From: an uncultured Lachnospiraceae bacterium
GTDB lineage: Bacteria > Bacillota > Clostridia > Lachnospirales > Lachnospiraceae
Assembly (NCBI GenBank): GCA_947631755.1
Contig: CANRMO010000057.1
Location: 1 to 12,610, forward strand
Length of the DNA: 12,610 nt
Direction of reading: 5' to 3'
Below, one piece after another: positions 1 through 3,936 of the stretch (position 1 is its first letter; each line of letters starts with the position of its first letter). The notes beneath the pieces are model-generated. The model saw only the letters and a program-made list of their open reading frames with translations, was not told the origin of the DNA and made no database searches. A program made the position numbers and the translations under genes.

Positions 1-1
1 G

Positions 2-328
2 GTCACACCTTCAAATAGTACCTTAACGTCTTGGATTAAGTCTTTAGTAATACTGCGGAATACATGTGCGCATAACGCAAGAATATACAACAAACCATTT
101 AACATAACCCCGGAAATCATCAAAGCGGATAAAGTAATACCACAGCCCTCACATTCTGGTTTGTACGAATTGGTATTAGCTATGAAATACCTCCGCCCGG
201 ATAATTCCAGTTGGGAAGATTTTTCTGCCGATTTGAAACAGTTACTCGCTGAATACGATTCCTATATAAAATTGTCTGCAATAAATTTCCCAACTGATTG
301 GGCAGACCACTTGAATATCACTACATAA
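2..328 (+). CDS. Abi_2-family (AbiD/AbiF-like) abortive infection protein, C-terminal part
   Basis: The reading frame enters from the left edge and stops with TAA at 326-328, giving 108 visible residues; the start lies outside the window. Visible residues 19-24 read RNTCAH, followed by NARIYNKPF. This is the RN-x-C-A-H...R-I-[YW]-N signature of Abi_2 proteins, in which R-x4-H is the HEPN catalytic motif (R codon 56-58, H codon 71-73). Family knowledge: Abi_2 members such as lactococcal AbiD/AbiF act in phage exclusion, and HEPN folds are often ribonucleases. A role in phage defence here is inference. The codons are markedly AT-rich (ATA, TTA, AAA, AAT) compared with the GC-rich genes to the right, which suggests horizontal acquisition. 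It converges on the LiaF-like gene at 471. It was below the length cut of routine ORF calling because no start is in view. Confidence 0.82.
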   Translation, partial: VTPSNSTLTSWIKSLVILRNTCAHNARIYNKPFNITPEIIKADKVIPQPSHSGLYELVLAMKYLRPDNSSWEDFSADLKQLLAEYDSYIKLSAINFPTDWADHLNITT

Positions 329-406
329 TTACCACCTGTTAACATATACTAAAATTGATAGAGCCTGTTACACCTCTGCATCATGTGCAAAAAACAGGAC
401 TTTCAT

Positions 407-435
407 GGGATTCCCTGAAACCTTCCGGGAATCCC
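407..435. terminator. Hairpin between convergent genes, probable bidirectional terminator
   Basis: Perfect 9-bp arms GGGATTCCC (407-415) and GGGAATCCC (427-435) flank an 11-nt loop. On the minus strand the stem extends inward through GGAA/TTTC with one bulged A. It lies 36 nt beyond the stop of the LiaF-like gene and about 80 nt beyond the Abi_2 stop. The U-tract is weak: CTTTCTAATT on the plus side, and on the minus side a run of six T only about 12 nt after the stem. The position between two convergent genes supports a terminator, but the poor U-tracts keep this moderate. Confidence 0.55.
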
Positions 436-470
436 CTTTCTAATTCACTCATACCTTCTACAGTTTTCTA

Positions 471-1220
471 TCACACGTAGTAAATGGTGATTCCCCCGAA
501 ATGGCATGCGCCCTCCAGCGTCAGTGTGGCAGTCTCCGGCTCCACCTGCTGCCCTTTTTCTTCCACACCGCCAAACACGGCATTTACGTGATTGATGACT
601 TTCCAGCTTTTCGGGACATAGATCTCGACGCCGGAAAAATTAACACCCACATTCAGTACGGCGTTCCCTGTGGGGATGGAGGCATTGTCAAAATATGCTG
701 TGACACCGCCAAAATTCGCACTGATTGAGGCATAGCGCAGATCATTAGAATTCACATAGCGGATCGCACTGCTGAATGTAGTGGAAATCATAATGTTTTC
801 TCCCTCTATGCTCTGGCTGTCCTCCACATCCTTTTCCGCGGACATGTGAATGCCCTTGTGGTGGTATTCATAATTCCCCTGCATATGTTTCCTTCGAAAA
901 TTTCTTTTCAATTTTCCAAAAATCAGATTTAGCCCGATGGTGCCAAGCAGCGCCGCCACCAGTATTGTCCACGGGGTAATAGCCGTAATTCCCAGCTCTT
1001 TATCATACAGGATCCCGATAAATGCAACAGAAAATAAAATACAGCCGAAACTCACATGGACCAGCCCGTTGATCAGGATAGCCACGCAGGCGATAGTAAG
1101 CAGGATCTCCACCACCCCGGTATCTGGGAGAAGCCCCATCTGGCTCACCACCAAAAAGACTCCCGCCAGCAAAAGAAATACACCCCAGAAATAATTGTTG
1201 CCCGATTTTTTACTGCTCAT
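471..1220 (-). CDS. LiaF-like four-helix membrane protein (LiaF TM / DUF2154-type C-terminus)
   Basis: This encodes 249 residues. Four hydrophobic segments (about 10-30, 35-52, 53-72, 82-104) are followed by a basic stretch KLKRNFRRK and a soluble C-terminal domain. That domain has four repeated FGG-type turns (ANFGGV, VNFSGV, AVFGGV, CHFGGI) typical of the LiaF / 'cell-wall-active antibiotic response' C-terminal domain. Family knowledge: LiaF of Bacillus represses the LiaRS envelope-stress system; members of this wider family often sit beside a regulator. It is co-transcribed with the LytTR gene, whose TGA overlaps a first ATG (ATGA, 1226-1229). I prefer the second ATG at 1220, because AGGAGG at 1230-1235 abuts the first ATG with no spacer but lies 9 nt from the second. 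The first would add MRE. An envelope-stress or membrane-sensing role is inference. Confidence 0.8.
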   Translation of the reverse strand: MSSKKSGNNYFWGVFLLLAGVFLVVSQMGLLPDTGVVEILLTIACVAILINGLVHVSFGCILFSVAFIGILYDKELGITAITPWTILVAALLGTIGLNLIFGKLKRNFRRKHMQGNYEYHHKGIHMSAEKDVEDSQSIEGENIMISTTFSSAIRYVNSNDLRYASISANFGGVTAYFDNASIPTGNAVLNVGVNFSGVEIYVPKSWKVINHVNAVFGGVEEKGQQVEPETATLTLEGACHFGGITIYYV

Positions 1221-1225
1221 TTCCC

Positions 1226-1690
1226 TCATCCTCCTATTCTCATTTCCCTTATTTTATCTTTCAGCGCCGCGGCATAATGCCTCGACACAAATACTTGCTT
1301 ATGTGAGCCGGCAAAAGCCGCAACACTTGTAGTAGACAAGTTGCTCCGGCGGATCGAGTACACTTCCCCCGCATTGATGAGAGCGGATTTTGAGACGCGG
1401 ACAAAATGGCCCGGCAATATCTCCTCCAGTTCATAGAGCCGGTATTTCGCCCGGTACACATGGTCTCTCGTGTGGGCGTCAATCCCGCCCTCCCCTGTCT
1501 CAAAAAACAGAATATCATCCAGGGGCACATAAAATTCTGCCTCCCCCTGGTACAAGACAAAATCCTGCCGGGAAGCTGCTGTTCTGGATACCGCCTGCTG
1601 AATCTGCCTGACCTCATCTGTCAGGGAGCGACACCGGATCACTACCTCATTCTCTTCCAGCCCCTCATCCAACTCAATCCGTATTTTCAT
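1226..1690 (-). CDS. Stand-alone LytTR-domain DNA-binding regulator
   Basis: This encodes 154 residues from the ATG at 1688-1690. Residues 1-40 are a short lead region (MKIRIELDEG...). Residues about 45-150 are a LytTR domain, with the hallmark blocks EFYVPLDDILFFE (52-64), YELEEILPGHFVRVSKSALIN (86-106) and VFVSRHYAAALK (133-144). There is no receiver domain and no transmembrane helix, so it is not a classical response regulator. Family knowledge: LytTR domains bind direct repeats in promoters, and small LytTR proteins are commonly encoded next to a membrane partner that may control them. Here the partner is the LiaF-like gene, overlapping by 4 bases. Start choice: GGGG at 1697-1700 is 6 nt upstream of this ATG and the lead region matches short family members. 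The frame stays open to an ATG at 1810, but that stretch is hairpin sequence and is not taken as protein. Confidence 0.83.
   Translation of the reverse strand: MKIRIELDEGLEENEVVIRCRSLTDEVRQIQQAVSRTAASRQDFVLYQGEAEFYVPLDDILFFETGEGGIDAHTRDHVYRAKYRLYELEEILPGHFVRVSKSALINAGEVYSIRRSNLSTTSVAAFAGSHKQVFVSRHYAAALKDKIREMRIGG
1230..1235 (-). promoter_or_regulatory. Ribosome binding site that decides the LiaF-like start
   Basis: AGGAGG on the minus strand lies inside the last codons of the LytTR gene. It directly touches the ATG at 1227-1229 (too close to use well) and is 9 nt from the ATG at 1218-1220. The LytTR stop (1226-1228) lies between the two. This arrangement supports translational coupling of the two genes. 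Confidence 0.75.
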
Positions 1691-1896
1691 AAAAATCCCC
1701 ATTCCGGAGCGTTTACGCGACGAGGCGACGAGAAAATCTCTGATTTCTCGTCTGCCATCAGAGCTATTTGTGACGCTCCGGCACAAGATAGCCAACGTGA
1801 ATAAATTCACGTGTGAAAAATAAGCTATCGAGCTTATTTTTCACACTAATCTCCATTCATCCGGCTTTGCCGGACTTGCTCTGCAAACTGAGGACT
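1691..1896 (-). promoter_or_regulatory. Structured 5' leader of the LytTR/LiaF-like operon, possible regulatory RNA or palindromic repeat
   Basis: Read 5'-3' on the minus strand, downstream of the promoter at 1903-1930, the leader shows these pairings. H1: TCCGGC/GCCGGA (1860-1874, 3-nt loop). H2: 16 perfect base pairs with a 4-nt loop (1811-1846). H3: ACGTGAAT/ATTCACGT (1795-1812, 2-nt loop, sharing 2 nt with H2). H4: a 10-bp stem with one bulge (1763-1792) and a 9-nt loop CCGGAGCGT. H5a (1738-1763) and H5b (1727-1752) are overlapping alternatives. The H4 loop is fully complementary to ACGCTCCGG at 1704-1712, 3 nt upstream of the GGGG Shine-Dalgarno, so a pseudoknot or loop-distal pairing could reach the ribosome site. 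No U-tract follows any stem, so transcription attenuation is unlikely and translational control is the better guess. It matches no riboswitch class I recognise. A dispersed palindromic element is the main alternative. Confidence 0.6.
1811..1846. repeat. 16-bp perfect inverted repeat
   Basis: Arms 1811-1826 and 1831-1846 are perfectly complementary over 16 bases around a 4-nt spacer (ATCG on the plus strand). The stem is AT-rich in the middle with a GTGTG/CACAC base. No run of T follows on either strand, so it is not an intrinsic terminator. It is the strongest single hairpin in the operon leader. Confidence 0.85.
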
Positions 1897-1902
1897 TTTC
1901 AA

Positions 1903-1930
1903 ATTATAACAGAAAAAACGGGAATGTAAA
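1903..1930 (-). promoter_or_regulatory. Promoter of the LytTR/LiaF-like operon
   Basis: On the minus strand, -35 TTTACA (1925-1930; five of six consensus bases), a 16-bp spacer and a perfect -10 TATAAT (1903-1908). Transcription would begin near 1896 and give a leader of about 200 nt. The -35 box falls in the loop of the recO terminator hairpin and the spacer covers its T-run. Confidence 0.75.
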
Positions 1931-1940
1931 CCCGTTTTTT
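1913..1940 (-). terminator. Rho-independent terminator after recO
   Basis: AAAAAACGGG (1913-1922) and CCCGTTTTTT (1931-1940) form a 10-bp stem, with four bases of GC core region and A/U ends, around an 8-nt loop. It is symmetric, so it can work in both directions. It lies 66 nt beyond the recO stop and closes the peptidase-era-yqzL-recO operon. Between it and recO (1941-2006) I see no gene or clear motif. Confidence 0.85.
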
Positions 1941-2006
1941 GCAAGTGGTAAGATATCTCAGGTAAGTGGTCGCGATTCTGGCGGATACTGCCCCGCTCCT
2001 CTCGAC

Positions 2007-2732
2007 TCACTCAAGCATTTTCAGAGAGCGGAATGTTTTATCCGTGTGGGCATCAAAATACTGGCCCACCACATTTCCCACTTCCTCCAGCACATTTTTA
2101 CCCACTGTGAAAGTGTACAGCTTCTCCAGGGGGGAGGACAGAATCCTTTGCAGGGTATAGATGGTGGTCTCTGACATGGCGATCCCAGTGCGCCCGTCGT
2201 GGCAGCGGTCACAGACCGCCCCTGAATCCCTGACATAGAAGTGGTGGAGCCCCTCTGTGCCGCCACAGCGGATACAGGAAAAAATACAGGGCATCTCCCC
2301 CTCGATCAATAACATGCGAAACTCAAATATGTACCGCACCAGCCTCCGGGGGAGGGACGGCGCGGTCAGGGCCCGCAGCGACATATACAGCAGATTTAAC
2401 TCGGAGGACGCCTCCATCCCCTCTCTCGTAAAGTAATCTGCCACCTCGCAAAAATAGAGGGCCATGTATAGATCATCCAGGTCTTTCCTAAGTTCCGGGA
2501 AAAAATTTTTTACCTCGACCTGTTCAATCGAGTAAGAATCCCTTCCCCTGTAAATAAAAAATTCTCCAAAGGTAAAAGGTTCTGTGACAGCAGACAGCGC
2601 GCTCTTTGGCCGCCTGGCCCCTCTGGCAAAAGCAGAAAAACGGCCTCTCTCTTTTGTCAGGAGCACAACACGCTTGTCATATTCACCAATGGTAGCCGCT
2701 GAGAGTACCATTCCCATCACTCGCTCTTTCAC
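2007..2732 (-). CDS. recO: DNA repair protein RecO
   Basis: This encodes 241 residues, the usual length. RecO loads RecA onto SSB-coated single-stranded DNA with RecF and RecR during recombinational repair, in the cytoplasm. The N-terminal OB-fold block carries the typical GMVLSAATIGEYDKR (7-21), VVLLTKERGRFSAFARGARR and a helical core follows. A four-cysteine zinc site is visible as CIRC (153-156) and CDRC (174-177). The start is GTG at 2730-2732, with GAGGGG five bases upstream; an in-frame stop lies just further upstream. An ATG five codons in (2717) is possible but has a poor ribosome site. The start overlaps the upstream yqzL-like gene by 50 nt in another frame, so the two are probably translationally coupled. 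Confidence 0.93.
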   Translation of the reverse strand: MKERVMGMVLSAATIGEYDKRVVLLTKERGRFSAFARGARRPKSALSAVTEPFTFGEFFIYRGRDSYSIEQVEVKNFFPELRKDLDDLYMALYFCEVADYFTREGMEASSELNLLYMSLRALTAPSLPRRLVRYIFEFRMLLIEGEMPCIFSCIRCGGTEGLHHFYVRDSGAVCDRCHDGRTGIAMSETTIYTLQRILSSPLEKLYTFTVGKNVLEEVGNVVGQYFDAHTDKTFRSLKMLE

Positions 2733-2862
2733 GCTGTCCCCTCTCTTCTCTCATTCCGTTCCCGGCAGAATTTTCCCCCGCATAACTGCTGCCGGTATAA
2801 TTCAGGTAATCCGTCACCTTGCCAGTCCGGGCAAAGGTGTTCCAGCTCTCTTCGTTCTCCAT
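2683..2862 (-). CDS. YqzL-like small protein between era and recO
   Basis: A 59-residue ORF starts with ATG at 2860-2862 and ends with TGA at 2683-2685. AGGAGG (2869-2874) lies 6 nt before the ATG, an ideal ribosome site. The N-terminal part reads ENEESWNTFARTGKVTDYL then NY, matching the W-x2-F-x2-TG-x4-YL-x-Y pattern of YqzL-family small proteins, which lie between era and recO in Bacillus and many Clostridia. The C-terminal 27 residues (GENSAGNGMREERGQ... to SGYHW) are polar, probably disordered, and are read through the start of recO in another frame. The function of YqzL is unknown. Synteny, ribosome site and motif together make this a real gene despite its size. Confidence 0.8.
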   Translation of the reverse strand: MENEESWNTFARTGKVTDYLNYTGSSYAGENSAGNGMREERGQRERASDGNGTLSGYHW

Positions 2863-2868
2863 GTTCTT

Positions 2869-2895
2869 CCTCCTATTGTATTTTATACAATTAGG
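2869..2895 (-). promoter_or_regulatory. Ribosome site of the yqzL-like gene, overlapped by a hairpin
   Basis: The inverted repeat 2872-2895 pairs CCTATTGTAT with ATACAATTAGG (plus-strand reading, one extra base in one arm) around a 3-nt loop. The minus-strand 3' arm ends in TAGG, which is the first half of the AGGAGG ribosome site at 2869-2874. Formation of this hairpin would bury part of the site. Confidence 0.55.
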
Positions 2896-2936
2896 ATATC
2901 CGCCGCCACACCATACTATCCCTGACCGGTCAAAAT

Positions 2937-2991
2937 GCAGAGCTGGTAGTTTATGGCACAGTCGAGAAAATCTCCTTTTATACCGCTCTGC
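2937..2991 (-). other. Stem-loop in the era to yqzL-like gap
   Basis: Just after the era stop, GCAGAGC plus GGTA on the minus strand pairs with TACC plus GCTCTGC, an 11-bp stem with one bulge, enclosing about 32 nt with a small GAGA/TCTC hairpin. ATTTTG follows. It could be a weak or processed terminator, or an mRNA stability element within the operon. The short T-run argues against full termination. Confidence 0.4.
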
Positions 2992-2997
2992 GCCCCA

Positions 2998-3903
2998 CTA
3001 CTCTGTCTTGTCAAAGCCAAAATTTTTCAGGAGAAAATCGCTGTCCCTCCAGTCTTTTTTCACTTTAACCCAGAGTTTCAGATTCACGCTGACCTGCAAA
3101 AAATCCTCGATATCTTTTCGCGCGCTGATGCCAATGCGTTTCAACATATTTCCCTGTTTTCCAATAATAATGCCCTTATGGGAATCTTTCTCACAGATGA
3201 TCGTGGCATCAATATCAACCATGGGGCGTCTGCCGGGATGGTCCCGCATCTGCTCAATGGACACGGCAATGCCGTGCGGTATCTCATCCGACAGAAGGCG
3301 CAGTGCTTTTTCCCGGATCAGCTCTGCCACGATCTGCCTCTCCGGCTGGTCTGTCACTGTATCCTCATCATAATACTGCGGCCCCTCCTCCATATACTGG
3401 AACATTGTTCCGATCAGATCGTCCACGCCGTCTCCGCTCCTTGCCGAAACTGGTATGATCTCCGCAAAATCCAGCACATCCTTGTATGCATTGATATACT
3501 CCAGGAGCTCTGCCTTTTTTACGGTGTCTATCTTATTCATGACAAGTATCACTGGTGCCTTTGACCGCTGCAGCGCCTCCGCAATGTGCCGCTCCCCTTT
3601 CCCTATAAAGGCAGTGGGTTCTACCAGCCACAGAACAAGATCCACCTCCTGGAATGTCTTTTCGGCCGTATTTACCATATACTGGCCCAGCTTATTTTTC
3701 GCCTTGTGGATGCCGGGAGTATCCAGAAAGACAATCTGGCCCCGCTCATCATGGTACACCGTCTGAATCCTCGTCCGTGTCGTCTGTGGTTTATTTGATG
3801 TGATAGCGATTTTCTGGCCGATCATCCGGTTCATCAGTGTGGACTTCCCCACATTTGGCCGGCCGATCAGCGTCACAAAACCCGACTTAAATACCTCGCC
3901 CAT
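2998..3903 (-). CDS. era: Ribosome-associated GTPase Era
   Basis: This encodes 301 residues. Era binds the 3' end of 16S rRNA and checks late 30S maturation. The GTPase motifs are complete: G1 GRPNVGKS (14-21), the switch I TTRTR region (41-45), G3 DTPG (61-64), G4 NKID (123-126) and G5 SAR (153-155). A C-terminal KH domain (about 205-280) carries the RNA-binding loop in GIIIGKQGNMLKRIG. The start is ATG 3901-3903, because GGAGG (3909-3913) is 5 nt upstream. A TTG six codons earlier (3921) keeps the frame open but would contain that ribosome site. The gene starts 33 nt after the peptidase stop, so the two share a transcript, and the yqzL-like and recO genes follow. Confidence 0.96.
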   Translation of the reverse strand: MGEVFKSGFVTLIGRPNVGKSTLMNRMIGQKIAITSNKPQTTRTRIQTVYHDERGQIVFLDTPGIHKAKNKLGQYMVNTAEKTFQEVDLVLWLVEPTAFIGKGERHIAEALQRSKAPVILVMNKIDTVKKAELLEYINAYKDVLDFAEIIPVSARSGDGVDDLIGTMFQYMEEGPQYYDEDTVTDQPERQIVAELIREKALRLLSDEIPHGIAVSIEQMRDHPGRRPMVDIDATIICEKDSHKGIIIGKQGNMLKRIGISARKDIEDFLQVSVNLKLWVKVKKDWRDSDFLLKNFGFDKTE

Positions 3904-3936
3904 AAAATCCTCCGTTCTCAAACGCTTCCCCGGTTC

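Noticed and set aside
1691..1810. N-terminal extension of the LytTR protein from the ATG at 1810
   Set aside because: The 40 extra codons run through palindromes and do not resemble LytTR proteins; the ATG at 1690 has a properly spaced GGGG ribosome site.
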